From Pseudocitrobacter faecalis (GTDB taxonomy: Bacteria > Pseudomonadota > Gammaproteobacteria > Enterobacterales > Enterobacteriaceae), in assembly GCA_003315335.1 (NCBI GenBank), contig QNRL01000003.1, forward strand, positions 302,753-366,752: DNA of 64,000 nucleotides. The letters run 5' to 3'. Both the position numbers and the translations under genes were made by a program. Below, one piece after another: positions 26,264 through 37,884 of this stretch; the stretch's first letter is position 1; every line of letters starts with the position of its first letter. The notes beneath the pieces are model-generated. The model was not told the origin of the DNA. It ran no database searches and saw only the letters and a program-made list of their open reading frames with translations.

Positions 26264-27362
26264 TCATAACCCTGCTTTCAAACTTGCTTCGATAAATTGA
26301 TCCAGACTGCCGTCCAGCACCGCCTGCGTGTTTCGGGTTTCTACACCGGTACGCAAATCTTTGATGCGGGAGTCGTCCAGGACATAAGAACGAATCTGGC
26401 TACCCCAGCCGATGTCAGACTTGTTGTCTTCCATCGCCTGTTTCTCCGCGTTCTTCTTCTGCATTTCCAGTTCATAAAGCTTCGCTTTCATCTGCTTCAT
26501 GGCCTGGTCTTTGTTCTTGTGCTGAGAACGGTCGTTCTGGCACTGCGTTACCGTGTTGGTTGGAATGTGGGTAATACGTACCGCAGATTCCGTACGGTTA
26601 ACGTGCTGACCACCTGCCCCGGACGCGCGATACACGTCGATGCGCAGGTCAGCCGGGTTGATTTCGATATCAATATCGTCATCCACTTCCGGGTAAACAA
26701 ACGCAGAGCTGAAAGAGGTGTGGCGACGGCCACCGGAGTCGAACGGGCTCTTACGCACCAGGCGGTGAACGCCGGTTTCAGTACGTAACCAGCCGTACGC
26801 GTAATCACCGGAAATCTTGATGGTGACGGATTTGATACCCGCAACTTCACCTTCAGATTCTTCGATGATCTCGGTTTTGAAGCCGCGCGCTTCGGCCCAA
26901 CGCAGATACATACGCTCAAGCATGCTGGCCCAGTCCTGCGCTTCGGTGCCGCCGGAGCCTGCCTGGATGTCCAGGTAGCAATCGGCGCTGTCATATTCAC
27001 CGGAGAACATGCGACGGAATTCAAGCTGCGCCAGTTTCTCTTCCAGGGTATCGAGTTCCGCAACGGCTTCGTTGAAGGTCTCTTCGTCATCGGCTTCTAC
27101 AGCGAGCTCCAGCAGACCGGAAACATCTTCCAGCCCCTGAGACATTTGATCCAGCGTATCGACGATGGCTTCCAGAGAGGAACGCTCTTTACCCAGCGCC
27201 TGTGCGCGCTCAGGTTCGTTCCAGACGTCCGGCTGTTCCAGCTCGGCGTTTACTTCTTCAAGACGCTCTTTCTTGGCATCATAGTCAAAGATACCCCCTA
27301 AGAACGTCAGAGCGCTCCGTGAGGTCCTGAATGCGGTTATTTACCGGGTTAATTTCAAACAT
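26264..27362 (-). CDS. prfB: Peptide chain release factor 2 with programmed +1 frameshift
   Basis: RF2 recognises UAA and UGA stop codons and triggers peptide release. The first 25 codons (from ATG 27362, [12 protein letters not shown]) end at an in-frame TGA (27287-27285); a +1 shift at CTT-TGA joins the main frame. The protein is then about 365 residues, as in E. coli. The stop-codon recognition motif SPF ([10 protein letters not shown]) and the catalytic GGQ (GAGGQHVNR) are present. The residue four before the GGQ glycine is Ala (RASGAGGQ), not the Thr of E. coli K-12. Operon with lysS. Confidence 0.97.
27285..27299 (-). promoter_or_regulatory. prfB +1 recoding site
   Basis: Reading the minus strand, a Shine-Dalgarno-like AGGGGG (27299-27294) precedes CTTTGA (27290-27285) by three bases, the classic arrangement. 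When RF2 is scarce the ribosome pauses at UGA and slips forward, producing full-length RF2; this is the autoregulation known in E. coli. Confidence 0.95.
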
Positions 27363-27453
27363 GGTCTGTTTTCTTTTAATGGACTTGTCAAAATGCGGTT
27401 ATAAGGGCGAGATTTTACCGGATCTGCGCCCTTATTTATAGCGATTACTGGCG

Positions 27454-29187
27454 CTAAATTGGCCAGATATTGTCGATGATTAACTGCAAACTGCGGTTTC
27501 CGCGAAACTCATTGATATCGAGCTTATAGGCAAGCTTAACTTCGCGCACGCCGTTATCCGGCCAACAGGTCGTATCAACGTTGAACGCAATGCCGTCCAG
27601 CAGCGGGCCACCGCCTACGGGTTCCACCATCACCTTCAGATGACGTTCACCAACGATCCGCTGTTGCAACAGGCGAAAATGCCCATCAAACAACGGTTCA
27701 GGGAACATCTGCCCCCACGGCCCCGCGTCACGCAGCATCTGCGCCACGTCCAGCGTCATTTCCTGCGCGGATAGTTCGCCATCCGAAAGAATTTCACCCT
27801 GCAGCAGGGCCGGGTCGAGCCATTCGGTGACCAGTTCGCCAAAGCGCTGCTGGAACTCATCAAACTTCGCTTCTTCCAGCGATAAACCGGCCGCCATCGC
27901 GTGGCCGCCAAACTTCATCATCAGGCCAGGATAAAGCGTATCGAGGCGTTCCAGGGCATCGCGCATATGCAGCCCCTGAATCGAACGGCCAGAGCCTTTC
28001 AACATACCGTCTCCGGCAGGCGCAAACGCAATCACCGGGCGATGGAAACGCTCTTTAATGCGCGAAGCCAGAATACCCACCACGCCCTGATGCCATTCAG
28101 GATGATACATCGCCAGCCCGCCGGGCAGAGTTTCGCTGCTGCGCTCCAGCTTTTCGCACAGCGTCAGCGCTTCCGCCTGCATGCCCTGCTCAATCTCTTT
28201 GCGCGTCTGGTTCAGGGCATCAAGTTCATTCGCCAGCATGCGGGCTTCACCGAGGTTTTCGCTCAGTAATAGCGCCACGCCCACTGACATATCATCCAGC
28301 CGCCCGGCAGCGTTCAGACGCGGGCCAAGGGCAAAGCCGAGATCGCTTGCCACCAGCTTTTGCGGGTCGCGATTGGCAATTTCCAGCAGCGCTTTAATGC
28401 CCGGACGACACACGCCCGCGCGAATACGGCTCAGCCCCTGCCAGGTCAGAATGCGGTTATTGGCATCCAGCGGCACCACATCGGCGACGGTACCCAGCGC
28501 CACCAGATCGAGGAACTCGACGATCTTCGGCACCGCGATGCCGCGAGACTCGAACCAGCCTTTCGCCTTCAGATGATTACACAACACCAGCATCAGATAG
28601 AATGCCACGCCGACACCCGCCAGCGATTTCGACGGGAACGGGCAGTCCACCAGGTTTGGGTTCACCATCGCATCAGCGTTCGGCAGCGTCTCGCCCGGCA
28701 GGTGGTGATCGGTGACCAGCACGCTTATCCCCAACGCATGCGCGTGATCGACGCCTGCATGTGAAGAGATCCCGTTATCCACCGTCATGATCATCTGCGC
28801 GCCGCGTGCGTGCGCCTGATCGACGACTTCCGGGCTCAGGCCATAACCGTCTTCAAAGCGGTTCGGCACCAGATATTCTACGCTATGGCAGCCCATCGCG
28901 CGCAGCGAGAGCACGCTTAGCGCGGTGCTGGTCGCGCCATCGGCGTCAAAATCGCCCACCACCATAATGCGCAGATTCTTTTCGAACGCATCGTGCAGCA
29001 TCTCAACGGCTTTTTCGACGCCCGTTAATGTGCGCCAGTGCAGCATGCCCTTCAGGCCGCGCTCCAGATCCTCCGCCGATTTCACGCCACGACTGGCATA
29101 CAAACGACGCAACAAAGGCGGCAAATCAGCAGGCAACGAATCTGAATCAACCGCCTCACGGCGGCGAAGTTGAATCTGTGGTTTCAC
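27454..29187 (-). CDS. recJ: Single-stranded-DNA-specific exonuclease RecJ
   Basis: A protein of 577 residues, a 5'-3' exonuclease acting in RecF recombination and mismatch repair. DHH-family motifs are clear: MVVGDFDADGATST, MTVDNGISSH, VLVTDHHLPGE and the later GGHAMAAGLSLE of the DHHA1 domain. It follows dsbC by 5 bases, as in E. coli (xerD-dsbC-recJ), so the three are probably co-transcribed. Confidence 0.97.
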   Translation of the reverse strand: MKPQIQLRRREAVDSDSLPADLPPLLRRLYASRGVKSAEDLERGLKGMLHWRTLTGVEKAVEMLHDAFEKNLRIMVVGDFDADGATSTALSVLSLRAMGCHSVEYLVPNRFEDGYGLSPEVVDQAHARGAQMIMTVDNGISSHAGVDHAHALGISVLVTDHHLPGETLPNADAMVNPNLVDCPFPSKSLAGVGVAFYLMLVLCNHLKAKGWFESRGIAVPKIVEFLDLVALGTVADVVPLDANNRILTWQGLSRIRAGVCRPGIKALLEIANRDPQKLVASDLGFALGPRLNAAGRLDDMSVGVALLLSENLGEARMLANELDALNQTRKEIEQGMQAEALTLCEKLERSSETLPGGLAMYHPEWHQGVVGILASRIKERFHRPVIAFAPAGDGMLKGSGRSIQGLHMRDALERLDTLYPGLMMKFGGHAMAAGLSLEEAKFDEFQQRFGELVTEWLDPALLQGEILSDGELSAQEMTLDVAQMLRDAGPWGQMFPEPLFDGHFRLLQQRIVGERHLKVMVEPVGGGPLLDGIAFNVDTTCWPDNGVREVKLAYKLDINEFRGNRSLQLIIDNIWPI

Positions 29188-29192
29188 GCGAA

Positions 29193-29906
29193 TTATTTAC
29201 CGCTGGTCTGTTTTTTGTGTTCGTCGAGGAAGGCTTTCATCTCTTTCGGCCCCTGATAGCCCGGCACAACATAGCCATCGTTCAGGACAATCGCCGGGGT
29301 GCCGCTAACGCCAAACTGCACGCCCAGGGCGTAGTGATCCGCGATATTGATATCGCAGCTGGCGGGCTGAACGCCTTTGCCGTTCATTGCATCATCGAAC
29401 GCTTTGTTACGATCTTTCGCACACCAAATGGCTTTCATATCCTGCTCAGCCTGGCTCTGAATGCCCTGACGCGGGAAGGCGAGGTAGCGCACGGTGATGC
29501 CCAGCGCGTTGTAGTCGCTCATCTCTTCATGCAGCTTGTGGCAGTAGCCGCAAGTGATATCGGTAAAGACGGTAATCACGTGCTGCTCTTTCGGTGCCTT
29601 GTAGATAATCATCTCTTTTTCCAGCGCGTTGAGATGCGTCATCAACAACTGGTTGGTTACGTTCACCGGCTGTGCGCCGCTGACGTCATACATAGGCCCC
29701 TGAATGATATGCTTGCCGTCTTCAGTGACATACAGCACGCCGCTGTTGGTCAGCACGGTTTTCATGCCCGCGACCGGTGCATTCTGGATATCTGTGCTTT
29801 GTACGCCCAGTTTAGCCAGCGACTGTTTAATAGCCGCATCATCCGCATGGGTGGTCGCGGAAAAAGCCGCCGCCAGCAGGGTGAGCATCACTAAACCTTT
29901 TTTCAT
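29193..29906 (-). CDS. dsbC: Thiol:disulfide isomerase DsbC
   Basis: A protein of 237 residues with a signal peptide (MKKGLVMLTLLAAAFSATTHA) and a thioredoxin-fold domain carrying CGYC in TDITCGYCHKLHEE. The N-terminal part forms the dimerisation domain. It isomerises wrong disulfides in the periplasm and is kept reduced by DsbD. The start at 29906 was chosen because the signal peptide begins there. It lies between xerD and recJ. Confidence 0.97.
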   Translation of the reverse strand: MKKGLVMLTLLAAAFSATTHADDAAIKQSLAKLGVQSTDIQNAPVAGMKTVLTNSGVLYVTEDGKHIIQGPMYDVSGAQPVNVTNQLLMTHLNALEKEMIIYKAPKEQHVITVFTDITCGYCHKLHEEMSDYNALGITVRYLAFPRQGIQSQAEQDMKAIWCAKDRNKAFDDAMNGKGVQPASCDINIADHYALGVQFGVSGTPAIVLNDGYVVPGYQGPKEMKAFLDEHKKQTSGK

Positions 29907-29929
29907 AAAATCGTCCTTTGTAGTCAGCA

Positions 29930-30826
29930 TCACGCGCGTGGGTGGTGCTGTTGATGAAGTTGCCGCAGTCGCTCGGTCGCCACGTGCGTATAAATTTGTG
30001 TTGTCGATAAATCACTATGACCTAACAACATTTGCACCACACGCAAATCTGCGCCATGGTTGAGCAAATGCGTGGCAAATGCGTGACGTAATACGTGCGG
30101 GGAGAGCTTTTCGCTGTCGATACCCGCCAGTTGAGCATAGTGTTTAATGCGATGCCAGAACGTCTGACGCGTCATTTGTTGCGCGCGCTGGCTGGGGAAC
30201 AGAACGTCTATCGAAACCCCGTTGAGTAGCCACGGGCGGCCATGTTCCAGATACGTTTCCACCCAATATACCGCTTCTTCCCCCAGAGGGACGAGCCGTT
30301 CTTTATTGCCTTTACCGATAACGCGCACCACGCCCTGACGCAAACTGATATCGCTCATTGTCAGCCCAACCAGTTCAGAGACACGAAGCCCGGTGGCGTA
30401 GAGTACCTCAAGCATCGCTTTATCGCGCAATTCCAGCGGGATATCGGTTACCGGCGACTGCAGCAGCCGGTCAACCTGCGCTTCACTTAAATCCTTCGGT
30501 AAACGCTGCGGCAACTTCGGTGAGGCCAGTTGCGCACTCGGATCATCGACGCGTACTTTCTCGCGATAAAGATGCTGGAAGAAGCGGCGCATCGCGCTTA
30601 ACAGACGCGCCGAACTGCTGGCTTTATACCCGCCCTGTTGGCGTTCTGCGAGCAAATTTTGCAAATCGTCATGCTGTACGGTCTCAAGCGTCAGGCCACG
30701 ATGCGCCAGCCATTCGACCACCATGGTAAGATCGCGACGATAAGCGCTCAGCGTGTTTTCGGCAAGATTGCGCTCCAGCCACAGCGCATCGAGAAATTGT
30801 TCGATTCGTGCGAGATCCTGTTCCAC
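29930..30826 (-). CDS. xerD: Site-specific recombinase XerD
   Basis: A tyrosine recombinase of 298 residues that with XerC resolves chromosome dimers at dif. The N-terminal core-binding domain is followed by the catalytic residues: Arg in [37 protein letters not shown] and the nucleophile Tyr in [11 protein letters not shown]. Length is that of E. coli XerD. First gene of the xerD-dsbC-recJ unit and divergent from fldB. Confidence 0.98.
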   Translation of the reverse strand: MEQDLARIEQFLDALWLERNLAENTLSAYRRDLTMVVEWLAHRGLTLETVQHDDLQNLLAERQQGGYKASSSARLLSAMRRFFQHLYREKVRVDDPSAQLASPKLPQRLPKDLSEAQVDRLLQSPVTDIPLELRDKAMLEVLYATGLRVSELVGLTMSDISLRQGVVRVIGKGNKERLVPLGEEAVYWVETYLEHGRPWLLNGVSIDVLFPSQRAQQMTRQTFWHRIKHYAQLAGIDSEKLSPHVLRHAFATHLLNHGADLRVVQMLLGHSDLSTTQIYTHVATERLRQLHQQHHPRA

Positions 30827-30928
30827 GTTCGCCCCTTTGCCTGTTTCATCGGCACCATTATGCCTGAATCTTTAGGCTTTCTGGTACACTGCGGGCATAG
30901 TCACTGTAAGAATCGAGACCTTTACGTT

Positions 30929-31446
30929 ATGAACATCGGCCTTTTTTATGGTTCCAGTACCTGCTACACCGAAATGGCGGCAGAGAAAATTCGCGACATC
31001 ATCGGCCCGGAACTGGTGACGCTGCACAATGTGAAAGATGACGCGCCAGCGTTAATGGAGCAGTACGATGTGCTGATCCTCGGCATTCCGACCTGGGATT
31101 TCGGTGAGATTCAGGAAGACTGGGAAGCCATCTGGGAACAACTGGATACGCTGAATCTGGAGGGCAAAATTGTTGCACTCTATGGAATGGGCGATCAGCT
31201 AGGTTACGGTGAATGGTTCCTGGACGCGCTCGGCATGCTGCACGATAAACTGGTGACCAAAGGCGTGAAGTTTATTGGCTACTGGCCGACCGAAGGGTAT
31301 GAGTTCACCAGCCCGAAACCGGTCATCGCCGACGGTCAGTTGTTTGTCGGCCTCGCGCTCGACGAGACCAATCAGTACGACCTGAGCGATGAACGCATTC
31401 AGAACTGGTGTGAACAAATTCTTGGCGAAATGGCCGAACAGTTCTC

Positions 31447-31450
<4 letters not shown>
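30929..31450 (+). CDS. fldB: Flavodoxin FldB
   Basis: A protein of 173 residues binding FMN as a low-potential electron carrier. The phosphate loop is [10 protein letters not shown], and the isoalloxazine-binding loops ([26 protein letters not shown]) are present. It differs from the essential FldA and in E. coli is part of the SoxRS regulon. ATG 30929 fits the conserved [10 protein letters not shown]; the longer upstream frame is not used. It ends 4 bases inside cptA on the other strand. Confidence 0.96.
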
Positions 31451-32164
<714 letters not shown>

Positions 32165-32357
32165 TTACAGCAATCTCGTTAATCGCGGGCAACATTCAGA
32201 AAAGCCACGCAAACAAAATGGATTTTCAGGTTGCCTTCGTACCTTATCGCAAACCGCGCGACAGGGCACGAATCGTCTGTTGAAAGCACTTGCATTGATG
32301 ACTATCTCTTTTACCATGAGTTATCTACCCGTGCGTTAAGCAATTCAGGACATCATT

Positions 32358-33338
32358 ATGGCTTTTACACCTTTTCCACCCCGTCAGCCTTCCGCTTCTG
32401 CGCGTTTACCGCTGACGCTTATGACACTTGATGACTGGGCGCTGGCGACCCTTACCGGTGCCGACAGTGAAAAGTACCTGCAAGGCCAGGTTACCGCCGA
32501 TGTCGCGGAACTGGGCGTCAATCAGCATCTGTTAGCGGCCCATTGCGATGCTAAAGGCAAGATGTGGAGCAACCTGCGCCTGTTTCGCCGTAATGAAGGA
32601 TTCGCCTGGATCGAACGCCGCAGCCTGCGCGACGCACAACTGACACAGTTGAAAAAGTACGCGGTGTTCTCAAAAGTGGTTATCGAACCGAACGATACGC
32701 TGGTGCTACTGGGCGTAGCGGGCTTCCAGGCGCGTGCCGCGTTGGCGAATCTGTTTGCCGAACTGCCGGATGCCGACAAACCACTGGTACAGGAAGGCGA
32801 AACTTCACTGTTGTGGTTTGCCCACCCGGACGAGCGCTTCCTGCTTGTCACCGACGAAGCCACCGCCACGCGCGTCACTGACGCCCTGCGCGGCGAAGCG
32901 CAGCTCAACAACAGTCAGCAGTGGCTGGCGCTGAACATTGAAGCGGGTCTTCCGGTTATTGATGAAGCCAACAGTGGGCAGTTCATTCCGCAGGCCACCA
33001 ACATTCAGGCGCTGGGCGGTATCAGCTTTAAGAAAGGCTGTTACACCGGGCAAGAGATGGTGGCGCGCGCCAAATTCCGGGGTGCCAATAAACGTGCCTT
33101 GTGGTCACTGGCGGGAACGGCCAGCCGCGTACCGGAAGCCGGGGAAGATCTGGAACTGAAGATGGGCGAGAACTGGCGCCGTACCGGTACCGTTTTAGCC
33201 GCGGTACAACTTGATGATGGCCGACTGCTGGTGCAGGCGGTGATGAATAACGATATGGAACCGGACAGCATCTTCCGCGTGCGTGATGATGCCAACACCT
33301 TAAGCATTGTGCCGCTGCCGTATTCGCTGGAAGAGTAA
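32358..33338 (+). CDS. ygfZ: YgfZ, folate-dependent Fe-S cluster protein
   Basis: A protein of 326 residues of the GcvT-like fold. It carries the family signature [17 protein letters not shown], including the conserved cysteine. It binds folate and supports the activity of some Fe-S enzymes such as MiaB. The genome position, divergent from sdhE and before trhA, is the same as in E. coli. Confidence 0.96.
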   Translation: MAFTPFPPRQPSASARLPLTLMTLDDWALATLTGADSEKYLQGQVTADVAELGVNQHLLAAHCDAKGKMWSNLRLFRRNEGFAWIERRSLRDAQLTQLKKYAVFSKVVIEPNDTLVLLGVAGFQARAALANLFAELPDADKPLVQEGETSLLWFAHPDERFLLVTDEATATRVTDALRGEAQLNNSQQWLALNIEAGLPVIDEANSGQFIPQATNIQALGGISFKKGCYTGQEMVARAKFRGANKRALWSLAGTASRVPEAGEDLELKMGENWRRTGTVLAAVQLDDGRLLVQAVMNNDMEPDSIFRVRDDANTLSIVPLPYSLEE

Positions 33339-33348
33339 GGGTGTCAGT

Positions 33349-33427
33349 GCCGGATGCGGCGTTGCCTTATCCGGCCTACGACAGGCATGACGCAGTTTGT
33401 AGGCCGGATAAGCGAAGCGCATCCGGC
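33349..33427. repeat. BIME: two inverted REP units after ygfZ
   Basis: GCCGGATGCGGCGTTGCCTT...CCTAC is followed by GTAGGCCGGATAAGCGAAGC...CCGGC. It lies in the gap between convergent ygfZ and trhA. Confidence 0.88.
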
Positions 33428-33433
33428 AAACAA

Positions 33434-34132
<699 letters not shown>

Positions 34133-34235
34133 CTAGCGTAACTGAGAATGATTCCAGTGAACACCTGTTAGCTAAAATAAAAAGATGTAATTTTGTAACT
34201 TATTAAAAATCATTAAGTTATAATAATCATTCGCC

Positions 34236-34568
34236 TCACACTTGTTCACCGTTTTCGTGAAGAAGCTTGAACTCAATCACGTAATAGGTCGTTTGACCAG
34301 GATAAATATCGGTGATTACCCGACGCAGTTCGGCAAGCGTCATGTTTTCCTGCTGCGCGTGCCGCTCTGTCAGCGAATCAAGCGTAATGCGCGACGTTGC
34401 CAGCACTTCGATAGTGCAGAAGTAACCATCATCTTCATAGCGCCCAACGCGTAAAATATCACCGGTTTTAAAATGCGATTCTGTGTCATCGCGCAGGGTA
34501 ATGGTTTTACGCCCAGCCAGAATGTCATCCTGAAAACGGCGAAAAAAAGTGATGTCGTTGGGCTGCAT
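34236..34568 (-). CDS. yqfB: N4-acetylcytidine amidohydrolase YqfB (ASCH domain)
   Basis: A protein of 110 residues with an ASCH fold. Lys21, Thr24 and Glu74, the catalytic residues of E. coli YqfB, are all in place ([17 protein letters not shown]). It hydrolyses N4-acetylcytidine and related acylated cytidines. Slightly longer at the C-terminus than the 103-residue E. coli protein. The start is only 21 bases from the divergent RpiR regulator, so that gene's promoter must lie within this coding region. Confidence 0.95.
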   Translation of the reverse strand: MQPNDITFFRRFQDDILAGRKTITLRDDTESHFKTGDILRVGRYEDDGYFCTIEVLATSRITLDSLTERHAQQENMTLAELRRVITDIYPGQTTYYVIEFKLLHENGEQV

Positions 34569-34589
34569 GGTACTATTCCTTTAAGGTCT

Positions 34590-35348
34590 ATGAATTATAC
34601 GAGTATCGCCACCGTGAGCATGTTTACCCACACCGCCGTCGCCAGCCTCAATAATCTTGAAATGATGGTCTATCACTACGTTATCAAAAACCGTGACAAA
34701 GTGATGTACATGACCATCCGTGAGCTGGCCGATGCGGTGGGTGTCTCTACCACCACGGTGATGCGTTTCTGTCGCAAGCTCAACTGCGACGGTTACTCTG
34801 AGTTTCGTGTTCGTTTTAAATTGTATCTGGAACAAAACGAGCCGCAACCGGCTAATTTCGGTGCGAGTGAAATTATTGGCTTTTTTAAAAGCGTCAACAA
34901 TGATGAGTTTGATAAATTACTCGATGATGCCGTTGATATTATATTATCCTCCGAACGTATTATTTTCGTTGGCGCAGGAACATCAGGCTCCCTCGCCAAA
35001 TACGGCGCACGTTTTTTCTCCAATATTGGTAAATTCAGTAACCATATTGATGATCCCTATTTCCCGGTAACCAATGACATGGCGAAAAACGCGTTGGCGA
35101 TTGTGCTTTCAGTTTCCGGTGAAACGGAAGAGATCCTGCGCTTTGCCAGCCAGTTTAGCCTGCATCACTGCAAAGTCATGTCAATAACCAGCCATGAGCA
35201 CTCGCGTCTTGCAAAGCTCGCCGATTTTAATCTCTCCTGGCATTTCCCCCAAACACGTATTGGCGGCGTATATGATATTACGACGCAAATCCCGGTGGTT
35301 TATATTCTCGAATCTCTTGGCCGTAAACTGGCGAAGAAATTAGCATAA
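34590..35348 (+). CDS. RpiR/MurR-family regulator next to bglA
   Basis: A protein of 252 residues with an N-terminal HTH (MTIRELADAVGVSTTTVMRFCR) and a C-terminal sugar isomerase (SIS) domain (FVGAGTSGSLAKYGARFF). Such proteins bind a sugar phosphate. The gene lies directly before bglA, same direction, and probably controls it or a beta-glucoside system in response to a phosphosugar. ATG 34590 has AAGG 3-6 bases before it; the N-terminal 40 residues agree with RpiR-type proteins, so the longer upstream frame is not used. Confidence 0.88.
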   Translation: MNYTSIATVSMFTHTAVASLNNLEMMVYHYVIKNRDKVMYMTIRELADAVGVSTTTVMRFCRKLNCDGYSEFRVRFKLYLEQNEPQPANFGASEIIGFFKSVNNDEFDKLLDDAVDIILSSERIIFVGAGTSGSLAKYGARFFSNIGKFSNHIDDPYFPVTNDMAKNALAIVLSVSGETEEILRFASQFSLHHCKVMSITSHEHSRLAKLADFNLSWHFPQTRIGGVYDITTQIPVVYILESLGRKLAKKLA

Positions 35349-35449
35349 AAAAACAGGGTGTATTTTCGATGTAACATATTCCACGACGCAAGATTTGTTA
35401 TATCGTGACTTTTCCAGGCCCTTTGTTAGACTCACTTTAATTGTCTTAA

Positions 35450-36901
<1,452 letters not shown>

Positions 36902-36905
36902 ACAT

Positions 36906-37015
36906 CCCCCCCTCACCCTGCCCTCTCCCTCAGGGAGAGGGTAAAAACCAGCGCAGTTCTTTAGACCATGCTCGATCGGTTCCCTCTCCCTGCGGGAGAG
37001 GGTTAGGGTGAGGGG
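36906..37015. repeat. Composite palindromic repeat (CCCTCACCCT type), after bglA
   Basis: CCCCTCACCCTGCCCTCTCC with CTCAGGGAGAGGG, a 41-base spacer, then CCCTCTCCCTGCGGGAGAGG and GTTAGGGTGAGGGG. It has the same inward-facing layout as the element at 24579-24684. It may serve as the end of bglA transcription. Confidence 0.8.
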
Positions 37016-37046
37016 AAACAAAACACGCATTTCCCGCCCGCAAGTT

Positions 37047-37078
37047 GTAGGTCGGGTAAGGCGCAGCCGCCACCCGAC
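37047..37078. repeat. Single REP-like unit after bglA
   Basis: GTAGGTCGGGTAAGGCGCAG followed by CCGCCACCCGAC, a variant REP palindrome, directly after the palindromic repeat and before ygfF. Confidence 0.75.
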
Positions 37079-37084
37079 AACGAA

Positions 37085-37828
37085 CTACTTCCCGCCCGCT
37101 AGCTCAAGAAAACTCCCCGTCACGTACGACGCTTTATCACTTAACAACCAGACAATCGCCTGTGCCACTTCTTCCGGCTGGCCGCCACGTTGCATCGGCA
37201 ATACCGATTTCACCCGGTCAACCCGCCCCGGCTCGCCGCCATCGGCGTGCATTTCGGTATAAATAAACCCAGGCCTCACGCCATTAACCCGAATCCCCTG
37301 CGCCGCCACCTCCAGCGCTAACCCGGTGGTTAAGGTATCCACCGCCCCTTTCGACGCCGCATAATCCACGTATTCGCCTGGCGCGCCTAATCGCGCCGCC
37401 GCAGAAGAGACATTTACAATCGCCCCACCTACACCACCATGCTGATGCGCCATGCGTTTAACCGCTTCGCGACAGCAGAGAAAATATCCCGTCACGTTGG
37501 TCGCCAGCACCCGGTTGATGCGATCTGCCGTGAGCGACTCCACGCGGCTTTGTTGGAACAGAATGCCCGCGTTGTTCACCAGTGCGACCAGCGGTTGATG
37601 ATGTTTATCAATGGCCTCAAACATCGCCATTACCTGCGATTCATCGCTGATATCGGCACGCAGCGCGAAGGCTTCACCGCCCGCTTCGGTTATCTCGCGC
37701 ACCACGTCGGCTGCTGCCTGCACGTTATGCCGATAGTTCACGGCAACGCTGTACCCTTCCTGCGCCAGCTGCAGTGCAGTAGCCCTGCCAATTCCCCGAC
37801 TCGCGCCGGTTACCAGTGCAATTCCCAT
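37085..37828 (-). CDS. ygfF: Short-chain dehydrogenase YgfF
   Basis: A protein of 247 residues with TGASRGIG at 7-14, the NNAG motif, catalytic Ser in NVSSAAARLG and YDYAASKG-type YxxxK (VDYAASKGAVD). It matches E. coli YgfF, an NADPH-dependent oxidoreductase related to glucose dehydrogenases; the natural substrate is unknown. ATG 37828 (MGIALVTG) is the family start; a longer frame runs upstream. It is downstream of gcvP on the same strand, 56 bases away. Confidence 0.92.
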   Translation of the reverse strand: MGIALVTGASRGIGRATALQLAQEGYSVAVNYRHNVQAAADVVREITEAGGEAFALRADISDESQVMAMFEAIDKHHQPLVALVNNAGILFQQSRVESLTADRINRVLATNVTGYFLCCREAVKRMAHQHGGVGGAIVNVSSAAARLGAPGEYVDYAASKGAVDTLTTGLALEVAAQGIRVNGVRPGFIYTEMHADGGEPGRVDRVKSVLPMQRGGQPEEVAQAIVWLLSDKASYVTGSFLELAGGK

Positions 37829-37884
37829 AAATATCCCCCATAAGAAAGGGCGCCGAAGCGCCCTTAAAAGCATAGCCGAATAAC

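Noticed and set aside
27285..27287. prfB as a broken gene with an early TGA
   Set aside because: The TGA is the known programmed +1 frameshift stop, with the AGGGGG element and CTT slip codon in place.
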